Below the pieces are notes generated by a model. The model did no database searches and was not told the origin of the DNA. It was given only the letters and a program-made list of their open reading frames with translations. From Pararcticibacter amylolyticus (lineage in GTDB: Bacteria; Bacteroidota; Bacteroidia; Sphingobacteriales; Sphingobacteriaceae): a stretch of DNA of 39,205 nt. Shown in pieces: positions 25,769-32,216 of the stretch. Position 1 is the stretch's first letter, and the number at the start of each line of letters is the position of its first letter. Location: positions 253,757-292,961 of the forward strand of contig NZ_QEAS01000007.1 of the NCBI RefSeq assembly GCF_003130405.1. Reading direction: 5' to 3'. Both the position numbers and the translations under genes were made by a program.

Positions 25769-26617
25769 TCATCCAATAAATGAATCACTGTTTTCTGTTA
25801 AATAGTGCAGCCAGTCACCGGTAGAATAACGCCACTGCAGCAGGGAGGGGATTTTTCTGCTTTTTACAATTTTCCAGCCTCCTGCGGTGCCTGAAAATTC
25901 GGGAATTGTGAATCCTCCTGTTTGTGCCGCAAGTGTATAAAAATCTTTTCTCGAAGGATGGTCAGGTGCGCATACATTAAAAGTATGACCGAATAGTTTA
26001 TTGGTAATGATCTCTTTGGTAATACCTAAGCAGTCATTGAGATGAACAAGATTTACAGGAGCATCGCCATCCGGAACCTGTTTTTTCCCGGAGAGAAATC
26101 TTCCCGGATGTCTTCCCGGCCCCACTAAACCAGCGAACCGGAGAATGGTCGTGTGAAAATCTGACTCCTTTTTCAGGAGATTCTCAGCTTCAAGCAAAGC
26201 CTTTCCCGACGAGGTTTCCGGAAGGGGCGTGGTGTCTTCGTCTACTTCTGCGTTTTGATCCCCATAAATACTGATGGAACTAATGAACAGCACCTCTTTT
26301 ACCGGTGACTTCAGGATTCTCTTAATCAGGTTCCTGATCTTCTGAACATATTCTGACGCATCACCTCCTTTCACACCCGGTGGAAAACTGACCAGCAAAA
26401 CCTCGCATTCGAAGAAGTCATCCTGAGCATTTATTTCATGCTGGCTGACCTCTGCCAGGTAGGGATGTATTCCTTGTCCGGATAAACGTTCCATTTTGTG
26501 GATACTTCTGGTTGATCCGTTTACCCTGTAACCCAGGGAGGATAGCAAATGCCCTGCCGGTAATCCATACCATCCGCAGCCAAGGATACTGATAGTGGTT
26601 GCCTCTTTATTCTTCAT
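25769..26617 (-). CDS. NAD(P)-binding epimerase/dehydratase-like protein (YeeZ type)
   Basis: The 282-residue product from the ATG at 26617 (MKNKEATTISILGCGWYGLPAGHLLSSLGYRVNGSTRS) is an atypical short-chain dehydrogenase/reductase of the YeeZ kind. It has the nucleotide-binding GCGWYGLPAG near residue 13, VLFISSISIYGD at about 113-124 carrying the Ser and Tyr of a YxxxK-like site, and LRFAGLVGPGRHPGRFLSGK. The expected catalytic lysine is not obvious (SIYGDQNAE), so activity may be weak or absent. The substrate is unknown. It lies downstream of pirin but is separated from it by a terminator hairpin at 26643-26663. Confidence 0.82.
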   Translation of the reverse strand: MKNKEATTISILGCGWYGLPAGHLLSSLGYRVNGSTRSIHKMERLSGQGIHPYLAEVSQHEINAQDDFFECEVLLVSFPPGVKGGDASEYVQKIRNLIKRILKSPVKEVLFISSISIYGDQNAEVDEDTTPLPETSSGKALLEAENLLKKESDFHTTILRFAGLVGPGRHPGRFLSGKKQVPDGDAPVNLVHLNDCLGITKEIITNKLFGHTFNVCAPDHPSRKDFYTLAAQTGGFTIPEFSGTAGGWKIVKSRKIPSLLQWRYSTGDWLHYLTENSDSFIG

Positions 26618-26642
26618 AATGCTCTGCAAAACTGCAAAAAAA

Positions 26643-26663
26643 TAGCCGGTACGAGACCGGCTA
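26643..26663. terminator. Bidirectional-looking hairpin after the pirin gene
   Basis: TAGCCGGT and ACCGGCTA (8 bp, 5-nt loop ACGAG) are flanked by A/T runs on both sides. On the minus strand, in the direction of the pirin gene that stops at 26684, the stem is followed by TTTTTTT, so it should terminate pirin transcription. Confidence 0.85.
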
Positions 26664-26683
26664 AAAAGAAATTCCAGGTTCTG

Positions 26684-27406
26684 TTAAAGTCTTACTGTCA
26701 TCGGGACGTCCATCAGCAGGAACTCTGCTTCGGTGTCTGCGGTGATATCCAGTTTATCTGTTTCCCATATTCCTATTCCATCCCGGGCAGACAATGAATG
26801 GCCGTTGATGCTGACATTTCCGCTCAGAATAAAAGCGTATACACCGTTATCCTGGTCTTTGATTGTGTACTCTGCTTTTACGCCTGCATCAAAATGGCCA
26901 ATATGAAACCAGGCATTCTGATGGATCCAGACTCCCTCATCATCGGCAGAAGGAGAGAGGATCTGCTGAAGTTTATTATGTCTGTCTGCCGGATTGAGGC
27001 TGATCTGATCATACCTGGGAGTTACGTCCCTTTTGTTCGGAAATACCCAGATTTGCAGAAATTTCACCAGTTGATCGTTGTTCTTATTGTATTCGCTGTG
27101 ATAGATGCCTGTACCGGCACTCATTACCTGGATATCTCCTTTTTTTATTACCGCGACGTTACCCATGCTATCTTCGTGCTGAAGGTCTCCTTCAAGCGGA
27201 ATAGAGATGATTTCCATGTTGTCATGCGGATGGCGGCCAAAGCCCTGCTTTGCAGCAACAGTGTCGTCATTAAGTACACGAAGGGCTCCGAAGTGCACGC
27301 GGGAAGGATCGTAGTAGCCGCTGAAGCTGAAGGTATGATAGCTGTTAAGCCAGCCGTGATCCGCTTTTCCCCGTGTATCCGCTTTGTGAATTACTGTTTG
27401 TGCCAT
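26684..27406 (-). CDS. Pirin family protein (probable quercetinase-type cupin)
   Basis: Pirins are bicupin iron proteins; bacterial members often have quercetin 2,3-dioxygenase activity or regulate metabolism. The 240-residue product from the ATG at 27406 (MAQTVIHKADTRG) has NSYHTFSFSGYYDPSRVHFGALRVLNDDTV. The metal site is visible as H59 and H61 in GRHPHDNMEIIS and H103 and E105 in IYHSEYN, matching the four ligands known from human pirin. The C-terminal cupin half contains NGVYAFILSGNVSING. An exact -7 box at 27429-27436 supports this start; an ORF extension to 27460 was rejected. The divergently spaced Crp/Fnr gene next to it (same strand) may regulate it. Confidence 0.93.
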   Translation of the reverse strand: MAQTVIHKADTRGKADHGWLNSYHTFSFSGYYDPSRVHFGALRVLNDDTVAAKQGFGRHPHDNMEIISIPLEGDLQHEDSMGNVAVIKKGDIQVMSAGTGIYHSEYNKNNDQLVKFLQIWVFPNKRDVTPRYDQISLNPADRHNKLQQILSPSADDEGVWIHQNAWFHIGHFDAGVKAEYTIKDQDNGVYAFILSGNVSINGHSLSARDGIGIWETDKLDITADTEAEFLLMDVPMTVRL

Positions 27407-27428
27407 GATCTTTTTGTTTTTGTTTATA

Positions 27429-27436
27429 CAAAAGTA
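27429..27436 (-). promoter_or_regulatory. -7 box of the pirin promoter
   Basis: On the minus strand TACTTTTG is an exact TAnnTTTG match, 22 nt before the pirin ATG at 27406. It lies between pirin and the Crp/Fnr-type gene stop at 27497, so pirin has its own promoter. Confidence 0.6.
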
Positions 27437-27496
27437 GGTGGTATGGCAGCCCCATTTCATAATGTAGGTTAAGAAAAGGCGGGGTAAAGCAGATCG

Positions 27497-28087
27497 CTAT
27501 CTTTTCTTCAGAAGTCCCTTTTTCATTTTGCTCAGGAACTCCGGTGTAATGCCGAGGTATGAGGCGATTTGTTTCTGGGGAAGGGTCTGTATCAGCATGG
27601 GATATTTTTTACAGAAGTTGAGATACCGTTCTTCGGCTGTAAAACTCAGACTTTCTGTCAACCTTTGGTAAGTGCTCACCAGTGAATTCTCGGTGATCAC
27701 CCGGAAGAAGTGCTCAAACTTGGGAACCTTCGTACAGAGTATTTCCTGATTAACTTTTGATAATTGCAGAATGTCGGTGTCTTCGAGCGCCTGTATATTC
27801 ATCACTCCGGGTTTTTGAGTGATCATGCTGTACATATCACCTATCCACCATCCTGGAGGGGCAAAGTTCAGAACATGTTCAAATCCATTTTTATCCAGTG
27901 TAAACCCCCTCAGGCATCCCTTATTTACAAATGAGGAATGTTTACAGATCATTCCTTCCTTTAGAATGAACTGTCGTTTCTTGACTTTACCGGCTTGCAG
28001 CAGGTTTACAAAATAATCTTGTTCGTCCCCGGTCAGGTGTATATGCTTTCCGATGTGTTCAAGGATAAGAGTAACTTCAGTATTCAT
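27497..28087 (-). CDS. Crp/Fnr family transcriptional regulator
   Basis: The 196-residue product from the ATG at 28087 (MNTEVTLILEHIGKHIHLTGDEQDYFVNLLQ) has an N-terminal cyclic-nucleotide-binding-like beta-roll (residues about 20-120). A dimer helix and a C-terminal helix-turn-helix follow (LPQKQIASYLGITPEFLSKMKKGLLKKR). There is no N-terminal cysteine cluster, so it is not an FNR-type oxygen sensor, and the cAMP-binding Arg-Ser motif is not evident; the ligand is therefore unknown. A frame extension to 28192 overlaps the upstream small gene and was rejected. A perfect 12-bp inverted repeat 3 nt upstream of the start overlaps a near-consensus promoter. Confidence 0.9.
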   Translation of the reverse strand: MNTEVTLILEHIGKHIHLTGDEQDYFVNLLQAGKVKKRQFILKEGMICKHSSFVNKGCLRGFTLDKNGFEHVLNFAPPGWWIGDMYSMITQKPGVMNIQALEDTDILQLSKVNQEILCTKVPKFEHFFRVITENSLVSTYQRLTESLSFTAEERYLNFCKKYPMLIQTLPQKQIASYLGITPEFLSKMKKGLLKKR

Positions 28088-28090
28088 GAA

Positions 28091-28122
28091 TATCTGCCTG
28101 CGTATATATCCGCAGGCAGATA
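28091..28122 (-). promoter_or_regulatory. 12-bp perfect inverted repeat at the Crp/Fnr gene start (candidate operator)
   Basis: TATCTGCCTGCG (28091-28102) and CGCAGGCAGATA (28111-28122) are exact inverted repeats separated by 8 nt. The downstream edge is 3 nt before the ATG at 28087. Its upstream end overlaps TATTTTTA (28121-28128, one mismatch to the -7 box), so transcription would start inside the palindrome. This is where an autorepressor would bind; alternatively it forms a hairpin that hides the start codon. Confidence 0.6.
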
Positions 28123-28148
28123 AAAATAGTGAAAATCCGTATATCTGT

Positions 28149-28385
28149 CTAATATTGTGCAGATGTGAACGTTCCCAGCTCTTTACAGTCATATCCGGCA
28201 GAATGCAGTGTGCTTTCTACTTTCCTGGGGTTCAGGGCATGATCCGCTTCAATCCTCAGAATAAATTCATCATCAAGAAGATCAAAGTTCCACTTAAAAA
28301 TTTCCCTGAGAGTGTGAAGATAAGGGCGAACGGATTCCACATGCTGCCTGGTGCTCACATTTGTCTTAAATATTAATATGTCCAT
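28149..28385 (-). CDS. Small HMA-like fold protein lacking the CxxC motif
   Basis: The 78-residue product reads like a heavy-metal-associated ferredoxin-fold protein: MDILIFKTNVSTRQHVESVRPYLHTLREIFKWNFDLLDDEFILRIEADHALNPRKVESTLHSAGYDCKEL. Two beta-alpha-beta units can be followed, and AGYDCKEL resembles the end of HMA domains. The metal-binding CxxC is missing; its place after the first strand is TNVSTR. Similar proteins are common in Bacteroidota with no known function. It lies upstream of the Crp/Fnr gene on the same strand with a 61-nt gap. Confidence 0.78.
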   Translation of the reverse strand: MDILIFKTNVSTRQHVESVRPYLHTLREIFKWNFDLLDDEFILRIEADHALNPRKVESTLHSAGYDCKELGTFTSAQY

Positions 28386-28416
28386 AGCTTTCGGAATTAA
28401 ATGATTATATACAGAC

Positions 28417-28821
28417 TTATTTGTTAGACTCGTCTGGTTCTGTTTTGTTAACGTTTTCCTGATTTTTATAGAAAGAATGACGGAAATTATCTGAAGGCGA
28501 ATGCCAGCAGTCCATTCTGCGGTACATCTCTTCTTTAAATTTCTCTCTTTCCTCGGCAGTCATGTTTCTCATCTTTTTTCGCATCTCCCTCTTCCACCAG
28601 AATGGGCGCCCTCCGCCCGGCCCCTTTCCGCCAAATCCGAAAAGGATTTTTGCCAGAACAAATATTCCCAGAGCCTGCCAGAACGTGATGGTACCGGCGT
28701 GTATCGTGCCAGGCAGGATACTGTTCCATAAATACATTATTACGAATCCAAGGGCTGTAAATGCAGCAGCCGCAATTAAAATACCCAGCAGGACTTTTCC
28801 TGCATTAAATCGTTTGTTCAT
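28417..28821 (-). CDS. Small membrane protein paired with an ECF sigma factor
   Basis: The 134-residue product from the ATG at 28821 (MNKRFNAGKVLLGILIAAAAFTALGFVIMYLWNSILP) has two hydrophobic segments (about residues 9-32 and 46-64). A Gly-rich turn (GFGGKGPGGGRPFWW) and a basic, charged cytoplasmic helix follow (KREMRKKMRNMTAEEREKFKEEMYRRMDCW). Proteins of this layout routinely follow an ECF sigma gene in Bacteroidota. A sigma-controlling role is plausible from context, but no anti-sigma domain is recognisable. It begins 2 nt after the sigma gene stop, so the two are coupled. Confidence 0.78.
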   Translation of the reverse strand: MNKRFNAGKVLLGILIAAAAFTALGFVIMYLWNSILPGTIHAGTITFWQALGIFVLAKILFGFGGKGPGGGRPFWWKREMRKKMRNMTAEEREKFKEEMYRRMDCWHSPSDNFRHSFYKNQENVNKTEPDESNK

Positions 28822-28823
28822 AA

Positions 28824-29369
28824 TCAATAAATTAATATCTCATCTCTAAGTACTCTGAGCCGGTTCCGGAGATGCAGTACGGCATATCTTTTCCGCGTAA
28901 TCAGGGTATTCGTTTTTTCTCCGGTAAGTTCGGCGATATCCGCAAAGGAGAGTCCCTCCAGTTCGTGCCACAGGAATACTTGCCGCTGTTCCGGGGGTAG
29001 TTCTTCCAGCGCATCGAAGAACTGTTTCCAGAAAATGGACCGCAGGTATTCTGTTTCGGGAGTATTGCTGTCTGTCATCAGAAATTCTTTCAGGTCAGTT
29101 TCGGCTTCGCTGTCATCCTCTTCATCTACCAGCATCTCCGATTTCTTTTTGTGTTTGTCGATGATCCGGTTTCTTGCAACTTTGAAGAGCCACGCGCCGG
29201 TTTGCTCTATCGGGCCGGCGTTGACCACCGAACTGAATTGTGTCCAGACATCCTGAAGAATATCCTCTGCATCAGCATCGCTTTTTACTCTTCTGCGAAT
29301 GAAATTCATCAGGCTTCGGCCATACTCCTTTATGGTTTGTACAATATGGCTTTCGTTTGCTGATGTCAT
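28824..29369 (-). CDS. ECF-type RNA polymerase sigma factor
   Basis: The 181-residue product from the ATG at 29369 is a sigma-70 family group 4 (ECF) factor. Region 2 covers about residues 15-85 with YGRSLMNFIRRRVKSDADAEDILQDVWTQF and TGAWLFKVARNRIIDKHKKK (core-binding and -10 recognition). An acidic linker (LVDEEDDSEAETDLKEF) follows. Region 4 is LPPEQRQVFLWHELEGLSFADIAELTGEKTNTLITRKRYAVLHLRNRL, with the -35 recognition helix. A TTG at 29384 could add five residues. It is followed after 2 nt by the small membrane protein. No FecR-type anti-sigma gene or SusC receptor is nearby, so this is not a typical FecI system. Confidence 0.93.
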   Translation of the reverse strand: MTSANESHIVQTIKEYGRSLMNFIRRRVKSDADAEDILQDVWTQFSSVVNAGPIEQTGAWLFKVARNRIIDKHKKKSEMLVDEEDDSEAETDLKEFLMTDSNTPETEYLRSIFWKQFFDALEELPPEQRQVFLWHELEGLSFADIAELTGEKTNTLITRKRYAVLHLRNRLRVLRDEILIY

Positions 29370-29550
29370 TGCCGCGGAGTTCAATTTGTTTGTTTTTCTA
29401 TGCAGACGAACTGCACGGAGAAATATTTTAAAGAAAAATAAAAATTATTGATCAGATGTGAATCTTCTCGTTGCAAAGAAAGACGGCGGCATGACAATGG
29501 TATGTCAGCAGAGATAAGAAAGAGATAAGAAAAGGAAATTGCGTAAACGG

Positions 29551-29573
29551 AGGAAGGGGTAACGCCCCTTCCT
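29551..29573. terminator. Weak hairpin after the small lipoprotein gene
   Basis: AGGAAGGGG / CCCCTTCCT forms a perfect 9-bp stem with a 5-nt loop, about 10 nt past the lipoprotein stop at 29583. No T-run follows on the minus strand, so it may be an RNA-stabilising hairpin or a weak terminator. Confidence 0.45.
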
Positions 29574-29582
29574 GATAAGAGA

Positions 29583-29792
29583 TTATCTTGCAGCAGATGA
29601 GTCAGTGCCGCTGCTTGTGTCAGGAGAATCTTTCTGAGAGGTGATGTCATACGATGAAGTGTCATTCCTGATTGAATCATGGACCGCATCAAGCGAGTCG
29701 GATACTTTGTCACCTGTTTTGTTAGAAGTACAGGAGGCTAGCATGACAGCACATACAATAGCTAATATTCCTGATTTTAAGTTGTTTTTCAT
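29583..29792 (-). CDS. Small lipoprotein, hypothetical
   Basis: The 69-residue product from the ATG at 29792 begins MKNNLKSGILAIVCAVMLASC, a lipoprotein signal with lipobox LASC. The mature part is short, acidic and Ser/Thr/Asp-rich (TSNKTGDKVSDSLDAVHDSIRNDTSSYD...). An ATG further upstream would add an unlikely charged leader, so the lipoprotein start is preferred. It is transcribed toward the ECF sigma gene, 213 nt away. It resembles the 23271 lipoprotein in composition but not in sequence. No family is recognised. Confidence 0.65.
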   Translation of the reverse strand: MKNNLKSGILAIVCAVMLASCTSNKTGDKVSDSLDAVHDSIRNDTSSYDITSQKDSPDTSSGTDSSAAR

Positions 29793-30105
29793 GGGCTTTC
29801 TGTGTTTAGTAAACGCATCAGTATCTTTTTTTAACATGTGAATGCCACGAATGTTCTGGCGCATTCAGTCTGGTCTCTTTACATGACAAAAAATCACGAA
29901 AACGATACGGATAGGTAGGTTGTCGTCCTCTCAATGTCAGAGATGTTTAAATAAGCCAAAAATTTCAAAACTTCTTTTAAATGAAATATTTATTAACTGA
30001 TCTGTGCGGATTTTTTCCTGTTGGATAAGTGTGTTGGGAAAAGAATACAGATCTGGCATGTTCCTTGTTAGACTGAACTTAGTTTTTTGTACAAACTTAA
30101 TTGAA
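29793..30105. other. 313-bp intergenic region
   Basis: This region lies between the divergent lipoprotein and beta-barrel genes. It is AT-rich toward 29980. I see no exact TAnnTTTG box, hairpin or convincing short gene in it; promoters for both flanking genes should be here. Confidence 0.6.
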
Positions 30106-30633
30106 ATGACTATGAAAACGACAATTAAACTATTGACATCTGCTTGTGCTATAGCTCTGATGCTGATAACGACGCAAAGTAAGGCCCAGGATTCGAAAGC
30201 CTGGAGGTTGGGAATTTCCGCTAATCCTGGGGTAGCAATCGATGATGATTGGCACGGATTTGTTTTGGGTGGCGACGTAAGATTACAGAAAGATTTTACA
30301 GGTCCGCTTTCCGGTATGTTAACCACCGGCTTTACGCACTTTTTTTTGAAGGACGAGTATAAGGATATACCTGGCGCTGAAGGATACAATGTTATTCCGG
30401 TAAAAGTCGGTCTTAAAGGCTTCCTTACGAGAAACTTTTATCTCTCAGGCGAACTTGGAGCCGGTTTTTCAACAAACGAAGGAGCTGAAACTTCATTCGT
30501 ATGGTCGCCTGCTTTGGGCTGGGCGTTTTCGAATGGACTGGATGTTGGTGTAAAATATGAAGATTTTGCCAAGACCGGTTATCCGCAACAGATCGCTCTG
30601 CGTGTAGCCTACGGCTTTAATCTGAGCAAATAG
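30106..30633 (+). CDS. Predicted outer-membrane beta-barrel protein
   Basis: The 175-residue product from the ATG at 30106 (or 30112) begins with a signal peptide (MTMKTTIKLLTSACAIALMLITTQSKAQ). The mature part is strand-rich: WRLGISANPGVAIDD, FVLGGDVRLQKDF, NVIPVKVGLKGFLTRNFYLSGELGAGFS, and a final QQIALRVAYGFNLSK whose terminal aromatic strand is typical of outer-membrane barrels. It fits small porin-like/OmpA-barrel (OMP_b-brl) proteins, probably of eight strands. A longer start at 30004 was rejected. A strong bidirectional terminator follows. The role is unknown. Confidence 0.75.
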   Translation: MTMKTTIKLLTSACAIALMLITTQSKAQDSKAWRLGISANPGVAIDDDWHGFVLGGDVRLQKDFTGPLSGMLTTGFTHFFLKDEYKDIPGAEGYNVIPVKVGLKGFLTRNFYLSGELGAGFSTNEGAETSFVWSPALGWAFSNGLDVGVKYEDFAKTGYPQQIALRVAYGFNLSK

Positions 30634-30644
30634 TATTTTTTTAC

Positions 30645-30692
30645 TTATAACAAAAAGGAGGATGCAGGATTGTATCCTCCTTTTTGTTATAA
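30645..30692. terminator. Strong bidirectional terminator
   Basis: TTATAACAAAAAGGAGGAT (30645-30663) and its exact 19-nt inverse (30674-30692) flank a 10-nt loop. The GC-rich core GGAGGAT/ATCCTCC followed by TTTTTG makes an intrinsic terminator for the outer-membrane gene. The glycosyltransferase promoter begins only 10 nt later. Confidence 0.9.
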
Positions 30693-30701
30693 AGAATATT
30701 T

Positions 30702-30709
30702 TACTTTTG
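30702..30709 (+). promoter_or_regulatory. -7 box of the glycosyltransferase gene, close to the start codon
   Basis: TACTTTTG is an exact TAnnTTTG match with only TGT between it and the ATG at 30713, predicting a leaderless mRNA. TTTTTG at 30681-30686, inside the terminator's right arm, is the only upstream TTTG and is about 15 nt away. Confidence 0.6.
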
Positions 30710-30712
30710 TGT

Positions 30713-31759
30713 ATGAAAATCCTTTATGCCATACAGGGCACGGGCAACGGTCATTTGAGCAGAGCTATGGATATCGTTCCATGCCTCAGTCGCAAAGGCG
30801 AAGTTGACGTTCTGGTAAGTGGTATTCAGGGAGACCTTCCTTTGCCGTTCCCGATAAAATATAAATTGACAGGCCTTAGTTTTATCTTCGGGAAGTCCGG
30901 AGGGGTGGATCTCTGGAAAACCTTTGTTAAAAGCAGCTTAAAACGACTTATAAAAGAAATCAGGGCTCTTCCTGTGGATGAGTATGACCTGGTCATCACT
31001 GACTTCGAGCCTGTATCCGCATGGGCCTGTTATATGAAGAATAAGCCTGTCGTCGCCTTAAGTCATCAGTCAGCAGTGCTGGCTCCAGGGACTCCAAAGC
31101 CTGAACACCTCGATATGCTGGGGAGGCTTATTCTGAGAAATTATGCCCCTTCCAGCCTTCAGTATGGTTTTCATTTTGAATCCTATAATGAAAATATCTT
31201 CACCCCGGTTATCCGTAAGCAGGTCAGGCAACGGATTGTTTCAGATAGAGGCCACTACACGGTTTACTTACCTGCCTATGACGATAAAAGTTTGCTCAAG
31301 AGGTTGTCTGCATTTCCGGAAGTGAAATGGGAGGTGTTTTCGAAACACAACAAGCGGGCCTTTAAGTATAAAAACATTGAGATACGCCCTGTCAATAATG
31401 AGCAGTTTATCAGCAGCATGTCGAGTAGTTCGGGGGTATTGTGCGGTGCTGGTTTCGAGACTCCCGCAGAGGCGCTGTTTATGGGGAAGAAATTGATGGT
31501 GGTGCCCATGAAAAATCAATATGAACAGCATTTAAATGCTGCCGCCCTCGAATCAATGGGAGTGCCGGTCATTAAAAATTTAAAACACCGTCACGATTCG
31601 GAGATCCGGGAATGGATTAACAATGGAACTGGAATAACAGTAAATTATCCTGATATTACCCAGGGTATTGTCGACCGGGTGATAGATGAATATATGGATC
31701 TGGGCACTGCAGAGTGGAATGTAGAGAATCAGTGCGACTCATTTTTAAAAAGTAAATAA
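30713..31759 (+). CDS. MJ1255/VC2487-type glycosyltransferase
   Basis: The 348-residue product from the ATG at 30713 (MKILYAIQGTGNGHLSRAMD) resembles the TIGR00661 (MJ1255/VC2487) group, with a GT-B fold like MurG and UGT enzymes. The glycine-rich N-terminal loop GTGNGHLSRA sits at residues 9-18. DLVITDFEPVSAWACY forms the middle of the acceptor domain. The donor-domain motif SSSSGVLCGAGFETPAEALFMGKKLMVVPMKNQYEQHLNAAALESMGV matches the family's nucleotide-sugar site. The real substrates are unknown. An ORF extension to 30662 would run through the terminator and was rejected. The stop lies 2 nt before the copy 2 repeat. Confidence 0.88.
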   Translation: MKILYAIQGTGNGHLSRAMDIVPCLSRKGEVDVLVSGIQGDLPLPFPIKYKLTGLSFIFGKSGGVDLWKTFVKSSLKRLIKEIRALPVDEYDLVITDFEPVSAWACYMKNKPVVALSHQSAVLAPGTPKPEHLDMLGRLILRNYAPSSLQYGFHFESYNENIFTPVIRKQVRQRIVSDRGHYTVYLPAYDDKSLLKRLSAFPEVKWEVFSKHNKRAFKYKNIEIRPVNNEQFISSMSSSSGVLCGAGFETPAEALFMGKKLMVVPMKNQYEQHLNAAALESMGVPVIKNLKHRHDSEIREWINNGTGITVNYPDITQGIVDRVIDEYMDLGTAEWNVENQCDSFLKSK

Positions 31760-31761
31760 GA

Positions 31762-31820
31762 AGGGCCGGATAAGATCCGGCCCTACATCTACCTATGAAA
31801 AACATACCCTTTGGGAGGGT
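31762..31820 (-). repeat. Structured repeat element, copy 2 (candidate small RNA)
   Basis: This is the second copy of the 23831-23890 unit. The hairpin arms are AGGGCCGGAT / ATCCGGCCCT (31762-31771 with 31775-31784), so the T-A pair at the fifth stem position of copy 1 is replaced by C-G on both sides. The following 36 nt plus the last four stem bases (31781-31820) are identical to copy 1, including the ACCCT/AGGGT hairpin. The loop is 3 nt instead of 4. On the minus strand the sequence after the hairpin is TTCTTATTT, a poorer T-tract than in copy 1, and it runs into the stop codon of the glycosyltransferase. The plus-strand frame starting at 31795 (MKNIPFGRV...) has 19 codons. Confidence 0.7.
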
Positions 31821-32216
31821 CCTTAAAGATAGGAAGAAAAAATTAATTTGCTAAACAAAAAGTATCTTTTGTAAAAACAAGATTATGTCTGGGGGGATAA
31901 TCTGACAAATATATCTGAAGTTTTTTGCCCCTTCGGAAAATATTATCTAACTTGCGGCACTGTTTATGCCCATTATGAGCCTTTATCTGGGTTAGTCAGT
32001 GCCAAAAACAAATAAAAAGAGCAATTAGTTAAGATGGGAAGCCATAGCTTTACACATTAAAAAAATATTCATCTATATGTATCGTTTATAGAACAGGGGA
32101 TTGTGAATAATATATTTCGACCTGACACAATTTATTGAAACAATCAATTTACTTAATAGTATAATAGTATTAAAACAAGAGATGGTCACAACCATCGGGA
32201 GATACACACAAACATA
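31821..32216. other. Remainder of the 457-bp gene-free region before the RRM gene
   Basis: This AT-rich stretch follows repeat copy 2 and precedes the RRM gene. The only clear structure is a perfect 6-bp hairpin GATGGT-CACA-ACCATC at 32181-32196, 20 nt before the RRM ATG. An AT-rich tandem stretch around 32150-32175 (repeated ATAGTAT) lies just upstream. No exact -7 box for the RRM gene was found, and no protein-coding frame is convincing. Confidence 0.6.

Noticed and set aside
26798-27472. 224-codon plus-strand frame over the pirin gene
   Set aside because: Antisense to an unmistakable pirin with intact metal ligands; no recognisable features of its own.
28824-30633. Idea that the ECF sigma, lipoprotein and beta-barrel genes form one FecI/FecR-type signalling cluster
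   Set aside because: No FecR or TonB-dependent receptor is present, the genes lie on both strands, and the beta-barrel protein is too small.
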